From NCBI RefSeq assembly GCF_022180365.1, contig NZ_BQKV01000066.1, forward strand, positions 1-38,209: a stretch of 38,209 nucleotides of DNA. The letters are read 5' to 3'. The notes under the pieces were generated by a model that did no database searches, was not told the origin of the DNA, and saw only the letters and a program-made list of their open reading frames with translations. The position numbers were made by a program, and so were the translations under genes. How positions within the stretch are numbered: position 1 is the stretch's first letter; each line of letters starts with the position of its first letter. Shown piece after piece: positions 1 through 7,638 of the stretch. The DNA comes from Faecalibacterium gallinarum (lineage in GTDB: Bacteria; Bacillota; Clostridia; Oscillospirales; Ruminococcaceae).

Positions 1-99
1 GTGAATTATCTTGAGTATTACAACAACCGCAGAATTAAGACAAAACTAAAGGGCTTGCCGCCTGCTATTCACAGACAACAAGCCCTTTCGGCTGCTTAA
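1..99 (+). CDS. IS3-family transposase OrfB, C-terminal fragment
   Basis: Thirty-two codons and a TAA stop at 97-99 read through the window edge. The peptide contains YYNNRRIKTKLKGLPP, which matches the conserved C-terminal end of IS150-type OrfB proteins (the tail after the rve integrase core, where YNN.RI..KLKG is typical). The DDE catalytic core would lie upstream, outside the window. The GTG at base 1 is an internal codon, not a start. Whether the complete transposase is intact cannot be seen. Confidence 0.85.
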   Translation: MNYLEYYNNRRIKTKLKGLPPAIHRQQALSAA

Positions 100-120
100 A
101 CAATGTTTGCTTTCAAATAT

Positions 121-145
121 TGTCTAACTTTTTGGGGTCACTTCA
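121..145 (+). repeat. Right terminal inverted repeat of the IS3-family element
   Basis: The stretch starts TGTCTAACTTTTTGGGGTCA and ends CTTCA. Its reverse complement begins TGAAGTGACCCCAAAAAGTT, the usual tip of IS150-group elements with terminal TG...CA. It lies 21 bases after the transposase stop, the expected position for a right end. Confidence 0.8.
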
Positions 146-176
146 AACCGGGGCGCTGCTGTTTTATAGCGATTTA

Positions 177-1370
177 TTACTTGTTCAGGGCCTGGATGGC
201 TGCCTTGATCCGGGCGGCGGCCACCTTGGTCTTTTCGGCATCGCCGAAGGCGGTCAGACGGAAGTAACCCTCGCCGCACTCGCCGAAGCCCACGCCGGGG
301 GTGCCCACGACGCCGCAGTTCTCCAGCAGCCAGTCAAAGAACTCCCAACTCTTCATCTCACCGGGGCAGCGCAGCCAGATATAGGGGCTGTTCTTGCCGC
401 CGCAGTACCAGACGCCGCACTCATCCAGCATATCGGCCAGGACCTTGGCGTTCTGGCGGTAATAGTCCAGGTTGGCCTGGATCTCCTTCATGCCGCTCTC
501 GGTGAAGACAGCGGCAGCGCCGCGCTGGACGATATAGGGCACGCCGTTGAACTTGGTGGTCTGGCGGCGGAGCCAGAGCTTATTCAGGCTCATGCCGTCC
601 CGCTCCAGCTCCCGGGGCACCACGGTGTAGCCGCAGCGGGTGCCGGTGAAGCCTGCAATCTTGGAGAAGGAGCAGATCTCAATGGCACACTCCCGAGCGC
701 CCTCCACCTCGAAGATGCTGCGGGCCAGGTGCTCGTCGGAGACAAAGCACTCGTAGGCAGCATCGTAGAGGATGATGGCGTTGTTGGCCTTGGCGTAGGC
801 CACCCACTGGGCCAGCTGCTCGCGGGTGTAAGCGGCGCCGGTGGGGTTGTTGGGGCTGCAAATATAGATGATGTCAGCCTTCACGCTCTCGTCCGGCATG
901 GCCAGGAAGCCGTTCTCCTGGCTGGTCTTGGCGTAGACGATCTTGCGGCCGTCGGTGACGTTGTCGTCCACATAGGTGGGATAGACGGGGTCCGGAACCA
1001 GGACGGTGTTGTCGGTGTCGAAGAGGCCCAGCACGTTGGCCAGGTCGCTCTTGGCGCCGTCGCTGATGAAAATTTCATCCGACTCGATCTTGGTGCCGCG
1101 GCCGGCGTAGTAGCCCTGGATGGCATCCTTCAAAAAGCCGTAGCCCTGCTCGGGGCCGTAGCCGTGGAAGCCCGCCTTGGTGCCCATCTCGTCCACAGCG
1201 GCGTGCATGGCCTCCACCACGCACTTGGCCAGGGGCTGGGTCACATCGCCGATGCCCAGGCGAATGATCTCCTGGTCGGGGTGGGTCTCCTGGAAGGCCG
1301 CGATCTTGTGGTTGATCTCCACGAACAGGTAGCTGGCCTTCAGCTCGTCGTAATGCCGGTTCATCTTCAT
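177..1370 (-). CDS. dapL: LL-diaminopimelate aminotransferase
   Basis: DapL converts tetrahydrodipicolinate directly to LL-diaminopimelate using glutamate and PLP, bypassing the acylated intermediates of the DapC/D/E route to meso-DAP and lysine. The 397-residue product has the usual family length. It begins MKMNRHYDELKASYLFVEI, like known DapL proteins, and carries the PLP-lysine motif SFSKIAGFTG (Lys237), the SPNNPTG segment and a C-terminal FGECGEGYFRL. The ATG at 1370 is preceded by a GAGAGAGGG stretch. It is the second gene after dapF, 54 bases downstream, and probably shares the promoter at 2341-2369. No hairpin terminator is visible before the insertion sequence that abuts its 3' end. 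Confidence 0.95.
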   Translation of the reverse strand: MKMNRHYDELKASYLFVEINHKIAAFQETHPDQEIIRLGIGDVTQPLAKCVVEAMHAAVDEMGTKAGFHGYGPEQGYGFLKDAIQGYYAGRGTKIESDEIFISDGAKSDLANVLGLFDTDNTVLVPDPVYPTYVDDNVTDGRKIVYAKTSQENGFLAMPDESVKADIIYICSPNNPTGAAYTREQLAQWVAYAKANNAIILYDAAYECFVSDEHLARSIFEVEGARECAIEICSFSKIAGFTGTRCGYTVVPRELERDGMSLNKLWLRRQTTKFNGVPYIVQRGAAAVFTESGMKEIQANLDYYRQNAKVLADMLDECGVWYCGGKNSPYIWLRCPGEMKSWEFFDWLLENCGVVGTPGVGFGECGEGYFRLTAFGDAEKTKVAAARIKAAIQALNK

Positions 1371-1424
1371 AGTAGTTTCCCTCTCTCATTTGTTTTTGGT
1401 TGGCCGCATTCCGGGCGGCAGAAT

Positions 1425-2273
1425 TTATACTTCGGTCACACCCTCGCAGACGGTCTGGGTGGGGCCGGTCATGGTAACCTCGTGGTCCGGGCCGATCTTG
1501 ATGATCAGTTCGCCGCCCCGCAGCGCCACATGAATGTCCTGGCCCGCCGGGCAGAGGCCCAGCTCGGTCATGGCCGCCACGGTGGCGCAGGTGCCGGTGC
1601 CGCAGGCCCAGGTCTCGCCGCTGCCCCGCTCCCACACCCGCATTTTCAGGTGGGTGGGGTCCAGCTGCTGGACAAACTCGGTGTTGATCTGCTCGGGGAA
1701 GTTCTCGTGTTTCTCAAAGGCGGGGCCGATCTTTTCCAGATCCAGGGCGTCCACATCCTCCACCACGGTGACGCAGTGGGGGTTGCCCACACTAATGCAG
1801 GTGACCTCCCAGGAGTGATCCGCCACCGCCAGAGGGTAGCGCACCAGGGGGCCAGGCCCCATGTTGACGGCGGGCAGATCCGCCGCCATGGCGCTGTACC
1901 GGCCCATATCCACCTGCCAGCTGCCCCCGCCCTGATATCGCAGCACCTTGGGCCCGCTGAGGGTATCAATAGTCAGCGGGTCTTTGGCGGCGCAGGAAGC
2001 CTCGTGCTCCCGCAGCCACTGGGCCACACAGCGGATGCCGTTGCCGCACATCTTGCCCTCGCTGCCGTCGGCGTTAAAGATCCGCATGGTGGCATCGGCG
2101 CCGGGGGTCTGGGGGGCGCAGATGCAGATGATGCCGTCTCCGCCGATGGAAAACCGCCGGGCCGAAAGTTTCCGGGCCAGGGCCTCGATGTTCTGGGGCA
2201 GGCCGGTGGTCCGGCAGTCCAGATAAATATAGTCGTTTGCACAGCCGTGCATCTTAGTAAAGGAAAGTTTCAT
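1425..2273 (-). CDS. dapF: Diaminopimelate epimerase
   Basis: DapF epimerises LL-DAP to meso-DAP, the step after DapL, using two cysteines as acid and base without a cofactor. Both catalytic contexts are present: GKMCGNGIRC in the N-terminal half and ETWACGTGTCA in the C-terminal half. The 282-residue length fits the family. The start at 2273 (MKLSFTKMHGCANDY) is chosen because GAGGAG lies just upstream and MKxxKMHGxGNDY-type N-termini are typical; Cys stands where Gly is usual (GCANDY), also seen in clostridial DapF. The reading frame stays open far upstream on this strand, but that extension has no homology. First gene of a dapF-dapL operon. Confidence 0.95.
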   Translation of the reverse strand: MKLSFTKMHGCANDYIYLDCRTTGLPQNIEALARKLSARRFSIGGDGIICICAPQTPGADATMRIFNADGSEGKMCGNGIRCVAQWLREHEASCAAKDPLTIDTLSGPKVLRYQGGGSWQVDMGRYSAMAADLPAVNMGPGPLVRYPLAVADHSWEVTCISVGNPHCVTVVEDVDALDLEKIGPAFEKHENFPEQINTEFVQQLDPTHLKMRVWERGSGETWACGTGTCATVAAMTELGLCPAGQDIHVALRGGELIIKIGPDHEVTMTGPTQTVCEGVTEV

Positions 2274-2340
2274 TGCCAAAACTCCTCTCGCTGCGGCCGG
2301 GGCACAGCGCCCTCCGGCCCGGGTTTGGAACCTCTTTCTT

Positions 2341-2369
2341 ATTATAATCAGCAAACCGGCTTCTGACAA
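2341..2369 (-). promoter_or_regulatory. Sigma-A promoter of dapF-dapL
   Basis: On the minus strand, TTGTCA (2364-2369) and a perfect TATAAT (2341-2346) are separated by exactly 17 bases. The box lies about 70 bases upstream of the dapF start. Confidence 0.8.
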
Positions 2370-2459
2370 GCGGCAAGCCCCGTTTTGGGGAATTTTCCTC
2401 CGGGCCAGACCCGGCCGGCGGCCGGCGCCAAAAAGCAGGAAATGTTTGCAAAACAGGGC

Positions 2460-2488
2460 TTGACAATGCGGGTACCATAGGATATAAA
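2460..2488 (+). promoter_or_regulatory. Sigma-A promoter of acpP
   Basis: A perfect TTGACA (2460-2465), a 17-base spacer and TATAAA (2483-2488) stand about 80 bases before the acpP ATG. It diverges from the dapF promoter, with 90 bases between the two -35 boxes. Confidence 0.85.
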
Positions 2489-2570
2489 AAAAGAAGAGAT
2501 TTCTGTGTGCAGATGGGCCCGGCCGCAGCATACAGAAAAGACAGAAAGACATAAAGGAGAGACCCATACT

Positions 2571-2804
2571 ATGGATACATTCGAAAAGATTCGTGCTCTG
2601 CTGGCAGAACAGCTCGACATCGACCCCGAGAAGATCGAGATGGACAGCGACATCATGACCGATTTTGAGGCCGACAGCCTGGATATCGTGGACATGATCA
2701 TGACCCTGGAGGACGAGTTCGGCATCGAAGTGCCCGACGAGGCCATCGAGAGCCTGCACACTGTGGGCGACGTGGTCCAGTTTGTGGAGAGCCATAGAGA
2801 CTAA
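2571..2804 (+). CDS. acpP: Acyl carrier protein
   Basis: A 77-residue acidic protein that carries acyl chains on a 4'-phosphopantetheine arm in type II fatty acid synthesis. The attachment serine is Ser36 in EADSLDIVDM, the same position as in E. coli AcpP. The four-helix ACP pattern and length are standard. The ATG at 2571 follows AAAGGAGAG at a good distance; in-frame codons further upstream are in the leader. It stands alone rather than in a fab cluster, behind its own consensus promoter, and is followed by GC-rich hairpins before proS. Confidence 0.95.
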   Translation: MDTFEKIRALLAEQLDIDPEKIEMDSDIMTDFEADSLDIVDMIMTLEDEFGIEVPDEAIESLHTVGDVVQFVESHRD

Positions 2805-2868
2805 AACCGGCTCTGCCGCCCCGTCCGGCGTTTGAGAGGCAAACGGGGCGCGGCGGTATGTTTTATGC

Positions 2869-2929
2869 AAAAAGGCTCCTGCATGCGGGCGCAGCACTGG
2901 GCGGCGTTTGGCGCAGGGCTTTTTATTTT
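2869..2929 (+). terminator. Probable terminator between acpP and proS
   Basis: An imperfect hairpin pairs AAAAAGGCTCCTGC (2869-2882) with GCAGGGCTTTTT (about 2912-2923) and runs into TTTTTATTTT. A second GC-rich inverted repeat (GCCCCGT.../...ACGGGGC) lies at 2817-2852. Bulges in the stem make this less certain than the other terminators; a proS leader structure is an alternative. Confidence 0.45.
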
Positions 2930-2984
2930 GGTTCGTGCGGAACGGTTTTCGTTTGGCGTACGGCCTAAGGAGGATATAACAAAA

Positions 2985-4424
2985 ATGGGAAAAGACAACA
3001 AGAAGCTTGTGCAGGCCATCACCAGCCAGGAGGAGAACTTTGCGCAGTGGTACACCGACATCTGCCTCAAGGCAGAGCTGGTGGAGTATTCCAGCGTCAA
3101 GGGCTTCATGATCCTGCGCCCCTATGGTCAGGCCATCTGGGAGAACATCCAGAAGAATCTGGACGCACGGTTTAAGGCCACCGGCCACGAGAACGTGGCC
3201 ATGCCTGTGCTGATCCCCGAGAACCTGCTGGCCAAGGAGGGCGAGCTGGTCAACGGCTTCGCGCCGGAGGTGGCGTGGGTCACGATGGGCGGCAGCGAGA
3301 AACTGGAGGAGCGGCTGGCGGTCCGCCCCACCAGCGAGACCATGTTCTGCGATCACTGGTCCCGCGTGCTGCACAGCTACCGCGAACTGCCCATGAAATA
3401 CAACCAGTGGTGCAGCGTCATCCGCTGGGAGAAGACCACCCGTCCCTTCCTGCGGAGCCGCGAGTTCTGGTGGCAGGAGGGCCACACCATCCACGAGACC
3501 GCCGCTGAGGCCGAGGCCGAGACCCAGGCCCAGCTGAACTGCTACGCGGACTTCTGCGAGCAGGATCTGGCCATCCCCGTGGTGAAGGGCCGCAAGACCG
3601 ACAAGGAGAAGTTCGCCGGCGCCGACGCCACCTACACCATCGAGGCGATGATGAAGGACGGCAAGGCCCTGCAGAGCGGCACCAGCCACTACTTCGGCGA
3701 CAAGTTCAGCCGCGCCTACGACGTGACCTTCACCGGCCGGGACAACCAGCTGCACTATCCGTTCCAGACCAGCTGGGGCGTCTCCACCCGTCTGGTGGGC
3801 GCCATCATCATGGCCCACGGCGACGACGACGGCCTGATTCTGCCCCCGGCCATCGCCCCCTTCCAGGTGGTGGTAGTGCCCATCGCCGCCCACAAGCCCG
3901 GCGTCTCTGAGAAGGCCGCCGAGCTGGCCCAGCGGATCTCCAAGTTCGCCCGGGTCAAGCTGGACGACTCGGACAACGCCCCCGGCTGGAAGTTCAGCCA
4001 GTGGGAGATGAAGGGCGTGCCCCTGCGGCTGGAGCTGGGCCCCAAGGACATGGAGAAGAACCAGTGCGTCCTGGTCCGCCGCGACACCCGCGAGAAGGTC
4101 TTTGTCTCCCTGGACGAGCTGGAGACCGCCATCCCCCAGCAGCTGGAGGCCCTGACCCGGGACCTGTACCAGCGCGCCCTCGAAAACCGCAACAAGCGCA
4201 CCTGGGCTGCCACCACCTTCGACGAGGTCAAGGAGCTGGCCAAGGCCAACACCGGCTACATCAAGACCATGTGGTGCGGCGAGCTGGAGTGCGAGCTGAA
4301 GATGAAGGAAGAGGCCGGCCTCTCCAGCCGGTGCATGCCCTTCGAGCAGGAGCATCTGAGCGATGTCTGCCCCATCTGCGGCAAACCCGCCAAGACCATG
4401 GTTTACTGGGGCATCGCCTACTAA
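2985..4424 (+). CDS. proS: Prolyl-tRNA synthetase, archaeal/eukaryotic type
   Basis: Class II aminoacyl-tRNA synthetase that charges tRNA-Pro. The 479-residue length, absence of the bacterial editing insertion, and C-terminal zinc-type cysteines (CGELECE, then CMPF and CPICGKP) place it in the archaeal/eukaryotic-like group that many Firmicutes use. Motif 2 is visible as [20 protein letters not shown] and motif 3 as [20 protein letters not shown]. The ATG at 2985 follows a perfect TAAGGAGGAT (2966-2975); the open frame extends upstream but crosses the hairpin region and lacks a ribosome-binding site. No T-box element or clear promoter is seen in its leader. Confidence 0.95.
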   Translation: MGKDNKKLVQAITSQEENFAQWYTDICLKAELVEYSSVKGFMILRPYGQAIWENIQKNLDARFKATGHENVAMPVLIPENLLAKEGELVNGFAPEVAWVTMGGSEKLEERLAVRPTSETMFCDHWSRVLHSYRELPMKYNQWCSVIRWEKTTRPFLRSREFWWQEGHTIHETAAEAEAETQAQLNCYADFCEQDLAIPVVKGRKTDKEKFAGADATYTIEAMMKDGKALQSGTSHYFGDKFSRAYDVTFTGRDNQLHYPFQTSWGVSTRLVGAIIMAHGDDDGLILPPAIAPFQVVVVPIAAHKPGVSEKAAELAQRISKFARVKLDDSDNAPGWKFSQWEMKGVPLRLELGPKDMEKNQCVLVRRDTREKVFVSLDELETAIPQQLEALTRDLYQRALENRNKRTWAATTFDEVKELAKANTGYIKTMWCGELECELKMKEEAGLSSRCMPFEQEHLSDVCPICGKPAKTMVYWGIAY

Positions 4425-4468
4425 ACCATTCTATCCCCCGCTGAATTGAATCAAGAGAGGACCGACTG

Positions 4469-5395
4469 ATGAAAAAGCGTTGTCTGAGCTTTATTCTTGC
4501 CCTGATTCTGGCCGTTGTCTGTCTGCCCACCGCCGCCCTGGCGGCAGAAGGAGAGGAGGATTTCCTCTACCTGTCTCTGGGCGACAGCATCGCGGCCGGG
4601 TTCGGTCTGCCGGACGCCGGGTTTGAATATCTGGACGGGCTCCATTATGAGATGGGCAACAACTTCCAGAATTATTCCTCCCTGTGTTATACAGCGCTGA
4701 TTGCCGACGAGTTCGGCTGGAGCCGGGAACAGGCCCTCAACCTGGGCCTGCCCGGAGCGGGCAGTCAGACGCTGCTGGAGGTGCTGCAAACCGGCTCTTC
4801 GGACCACCTGTTCCCCTACTCTCACCCCGAGATCCGGGAATATGTGAAAAAAGCCGACCTCATCAGCCTGGAGATTGGTCTGAACGATGCCCTTATTCCG
4901 TATCAGATGACCCTGTTCCAGAATATAAATCCCAAGCTGGACGAGTTCTTGGGAGTGATCCAGAGCGGAACGTTGAGCGTCCTCAATGAGGAAACCGCCG
5001 GGATGGTACTGGATAGCCTGAAAGGGATCCGCCTGTCCTGGCTGGAATTCCAGGAGCTGTGCCGTCTGATCATCGGTGAGATCTCCCCGGCTACCCAGGA
5101 TGGTCTGAACGCCACCCGGCAGAATCTGCCTCAGATCATCGACACCATCCGGGAGCTGAACCCCGACGTGGAGATCCTCCTGCTGGGCTATGCCAATCCC
5201 CTGCCCCTCCTGCCCAATATGCGCAATTATTTTAAGGAGATGAACGCCTTTGCCGAGGAGCTGGCCAAGGAGAAGGATGTCATTTACATTCCCACCCCCA
5301 ACACCAGATACAACCTCAGCGCACACCCCACCGCCTCGGGTCACGCCTACATCAGCGAACAGATGATCCCGGTCATCCGGGCTTTGGGCTACTGA
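4469..5395 (+). CDS. Secreted SGNH/GDSL-family esterase
   Basis: Predicted exported hydrolase of the SGNH fold, which cleaves ester bonds in lipids or acylated polysaccharides. Residues 1-26 form a Sec signal peptide (MKKR, a hydrophobic core, then ALAA). Block I is YLSLGDSIAAGFG with nucleophile Ser40; block III is IGLND (Asn of the oxyanion hole); block V is HPTASGH near the C-terminus, giving the catalytic His. No sorting signal or membrane anchor follows, so release into the medium or wall space is likely. It starts 44 bases after proS behind AGAGAGGAC and may be cotranscribed with it. The substrate cannot be told from sequence. Confidence 0.85.
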   Translation: MKKRCLSFILALILAVVCLPTAALAAEGEEDFLYLSLGDSIAAGFGLPDAGFEYLDGLHYEMGNNFQNYSSLCYTALIADEFGWSREQALNLGLPGAGSQTLLEVLQTGSSDHLFPYSHPEIREYVKKADLISLEIGLNDALIPYQMTLFQNINPKLDEFLGVIQSGTLSVLNEETAGMVLDSLKGIRLSWLEFQELCRLIIGEISPATQDGLNATRQNLPQIIDTIRELNPDVEILLLGYANPLPLLPNMRNYFKEMNAFAEELAKEKDVIYIPTPNTRYNLSAHPTASGHAYISEQMIPVIRALGY

Positions 5396-5416
5396 TCCCA
5401 TCTCCCGATAAAGAGC

Positions 5417-5456
5417 AAGAGCCGCTGCAATTTTGCAGCGGCTCTTTTGCTTTTTC
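5417..5456. terminator. Bidirectional terminator, convergent genes
   Basis: A perfect stem AAGAGCCGCTGCAA (5417-5430) / TTGCAGCGGCTCTT (5433-5446) is followed by T-rich sequence on the + strand. It separates the esterase gene from the leftward DUF3810 gene, whose stop is 9 bases further on. Confidence 0.85.
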
Positions 5457-5464
5457 TTAAAATA

Positions 5465-6562
5465 TCAGCCCTGGGCCACCGGCCAGAATTCTTCCACCAG
5501 CAGATCCACACAGGCGCCGTAGCTCTGCATCCCGAGCGTCTGGCCGTAGCTCTCGAGAAAGGCGGTATAGACCTTTTCGCCGGTTTCCCGGATGGGGCCC
5601 GACCAGCTGGCCCAATAGGCGTTGTTTTTCGCCAGGTCGGCCCGAACCTCCACAGGCAGAGCCGCCATGCTGGCCGCAGAGGCCTCGGGTTCCACCCGGT
5701 AGAGGGCATTGGAAAGATAGATATAGCCCTCCAGCCAGCCGGAATAGACATAGGCGGCTTTCCCGCTGGTGATGGAAGCCATAATCCCTGCGAAATTCGC
5801 CTCCTGTTCGGCGGCAACGCCCCGCTGGTGGGCAAACTCGTGGGCGATGGTCACCGGCAGAAACACCTCGGGGCTGTCCACGTTGAGGGTACTCTCCCCG
5901 GTCAGGGGGCAGAGATACCCGGTAAAGCCCCAGGCGCTCATCAGCTTGGAATAAAAGGCGGGCTTGGCCCGGCGCTCCGGCCCTTCCAAAAAGGGCCACC
6001 GCTCCAAAAGGCTGTCGTAAAGCCCCTCGGTCTGGGCGAGGATTTCCTCCCGGCTCACGGCAAAGCAGCCTTCCCCATCCCGTGGGACGGAATCGGCACA
6101 GGCCGCAGCCTGGGCGCCAAAATACGCGGTGACTGCCGTCAGCTGTTCCACCCGTACCCCAGGGACATCCATCCCGGCTTTCTCGGCGAAAGAGGCTGCA
6201 TAGTACTGAGTGCCCCAGAGGGCGCAGACCCCCACATAGATCCAGAGCAGCAGAACCGCCAGATGAAGTCCCCAGGCCCCCAGGGCAGCGGGTTGGCCGT
6301 GGGCGGACAGCCAGATGGCCCGGATCAGCAGCACCAAGGCCCCGGCGATCAGCACCGTCACCCCAGCCTCACAGAGGCTGAAGGGCAGAGGATCCGCCAA
6401 AGCGGAAAGCCCTCGTTTTACCGGCATGGAGACCCGCTCCACCCAGAAATCCATGGCTGGGCGGTGGGATCGGGCCAGCCAGAACACCCCCAAAGCCGCC
6501 GCCCCGGCGGCAAGCCCCCACAGGGCGGCGCGGTGGGTGGCAGCAAAGGCCCGCAGGCTCAT
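5465..6562 (-). CDS. DUF3810-family membrane protein with HExxH metallopeptidase motif
   Basis: A 365-residue protein with two or three hydrophobic segments in the first 120 residues (around 12-30, 65-90 and 98-118), followed by a soluble domain. That domain carries TIAHEFAHQRGV (HEFAH at 241-245) and downstream EQEANF, the typical gluzincin zinc site (His241, His245 and probably a Glu of EQEAN). This architecture matches DUF3810. No substrate is known for the family; membrane location with an outward or inward protease domain is inferred. It is the second gene of a leftward pair: its ATG overlaps the stop of the epimerase-like gene only in the sense that their ends share ATGA at 6559-6562, meaning it is transcribed upstream of 6559 stop; see the neighbour at 6559-7440. 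Confidence 0.8.
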   Translation of the reverse strand: MSLRAFAATHRAALWGLAAGAAALGVFWLARSHRPAMDFWVERVSMPVKRGLSALADPLPFSLCEAGVTVLIAGALVLLIRAIWLSAHGQPAALGAWGLHLAVLLLWIYVGVCALWGTQYYAASFAEKAGMDVPGVRVEQLTAVTAYFGAQAAACADSVPRDGEGCFAVSREEILAQTEGLYDSLLERWPFLEGPERRAKPAFYSKLMSAWGFTGYLCPLTGESTLNVDSPEVFLPVTIAHEFAHQRGVAAEQEANFAGIMASITSGKAAYVYSGWLEGYIYLSNALYRVEPEASAASMAALPVEVRADLAKNNAYWASWSGPIRETGEKVYTAFLESYGQTLGMQSYGACVDLLVEEFWPVAQG

Positions 6563-7440
6563 CGATCAAAGGTGGTGGACAGGGTGGTGGCCCAGCTCTC
6601 GCCCGGGGCCAGCACAGCGGCAGCGGCCCGCTCGTCCCAGTCCTGGGGATCGGTGACGGCCCCGGGCAGGCTGTGCCAGGGCTCGATGCAGACAAAATGG
6701 ATCTTCTCGCTGGCCGTGCTCCAGATCAGGGTATAGGGGTAGCCCTCAATGTTGCAGGTGATGTTCCGGCCGGTATCCTTCTCATAGATGCCCAGGGTCG
6801 CCGAGCGCAGGCCCGCCATGCAGAAACTGTCATTGGCAAACATCTTGTCCTCCAGAGGGATGCTGGCCGCATTCTTCCACTGATAATAGCACTTGCCCGA
6901 CAAGAGGCCGTTGGGCCGGGCGTCCAGAATCACCGGGCTTTCGGGCCGGTCAAACCGGAACTCGTAGTCGGTGGTGGTGTGCTGGGCGTCGAAGGGGATG
7001 TTGAAGGCCGGGTGATACCCGATGCCGAACCGCAGTTCCCCGGCGCCGGGGTTCTCCACCTTGAGGGTGTGGTGGACGGTCTTGCCCTCCAGGCGGAAGG
7101 TGCTGGTCAGAACAAAATCAAAGGGGAACCGCTCGGCTTTCATCGCCTCGTCGCTGCGCAGTTCCAGCTGGATGGTGTCTCCCTCGGCTTTGATCAGGGT
7201 ATGCTCCAGATCCCGTGCAAACCCGTGCTGGCCGCCCTGGTAGGTCTTGCCCCCGTAGGTGAAAGCCCCGCCGGTGAGTTTGCCGGTCCAGGGGAAGAGG
7301 ATGGGGGCATGGCGGCCCCAGACGGCCGGGTCGGCCTGCCAGAGCATCTCCTCCCCCGCTGCGTTTTTCAGGCTGACCGCCTCGGCGCCGTGGGTGTCCA
7401 CCGTCAGGGTCAGAAATTCGTTGTGAATGGTTGCCTGCAT
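6559..7440 (-). CDS. Aldose 1-epimerase (galactose mutarotase) family protein
   Basis: A 293-residue protein of the galactose-mutarotase-like beta-sandwich, which interconverts sugar anomers or hexose-6-phosphate anomers. Visible family features are the early GAEAVSL, ILFPWTGKL, GGQHGFARD (the usual catalytic-site His region) and FGIGYHPAFNIPF (second His). The ATG at 7440 (MQATIHNEFLTLTV) follows AAAAAAGGAGCG; the frame continues upstream through the promoter and is not coding. It is the first gene of a leftward pair; its TGA shares four bases (ATGA) with the ATG of the DUF3810 gene, implying translational coupling. The closeness to the Lacto-N-biose or YeaD subgroups was not resolved. Confidence 0.85.
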   Translation of the reverse strand: MQATIHNEFLTLTVDTHGAEAVSLKNAAGEEMLWQADPAVWGRHAPILFPWTGKLTGGAFTYGGKTYQGGQHGFARDLEHTLIKAEGDTIQLELRSDEAMKAERFPFDFVLTSTFRLEGKTVHHTLKVENPGAGELRFGIGYHPAFNIPFDAQHTTTDYEFRFDRPESPVILDARPNGLLSGKCYYQWKNAASIPLEDKMFANDSFCMAGLRSATLGIYEKDTGRNITCNIEGYPYTLIWSTASEKIHFVCIEPWHSLPGAVTDPQDWDERAAAAVLAPGESWATTLSTTFDR

Positions 7441-7500
7441 AGCTGTCGCTCCTTTTTTATTCTGATTTTTATGCCGCCGGTGCGGCCTGTATCTGACACC

Positions 7501-7529
7501 AGTATACACGCTGCGGCCGGAAAAGCCAA
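7501..7529 (-). promoter_or_regulatory. Promoter of the epimerase-DUF3810 pair
   Basis: On the minus strand TTGGCT (7524-7529), a 17-base spacer and TATACT (7501-7506) stand about 60 bases upstream of the 7440 start codon. Confidence 0.65.
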
Positions 7530-7638
7530 CCCTGGAACCCCAAAAAACAGCGTCGGAACAGGGTGGGAGTGTCATCCCCCGCCGAAACCGAATACAGTGA
7601 GGCAGACCCACTTTTACTTGTAAAGGAGCATCGCACCT

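Larger units (their letters stand above)
1..145 (+). mobile_element. Right end of an IS3-family (IS150-like) insertion sequence
   Basis: The first 99 bases encode the last residues of an IS3-family OrfB transposase and the next bases end in a terminal inverted repeat at 121-145. The element starts outside the window, so only its right end is visible. It ends 31 bases before the stop codon of dapL, which is on the other strand, so the insertion lies just downstream of dapL. The 3-4 bp target duplication cannot be checked because the left end is missing. Confidence 0.85.

Noticed and set aside
120-2366. A 748-codon open frame antisense to dapL and dapF
   Set aside because: Its Gly/Ala/Val-rich translation has no domain pattern; it mirrors the high GC3 of the two real genes.
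2805-2984. T-box riboswitch upstream of proS
   Set aside because: No T-box core sequence (AGGGTGG...) is present; the hairpins fit a terminator of acpP better.
1425-4355. A 976-codon leftward frame running through dapF, acpP and proS
   Set aside because: Only its last 282 codons are dapF. The rest is antisense to acpP and proS and has no ribosome-binding site.
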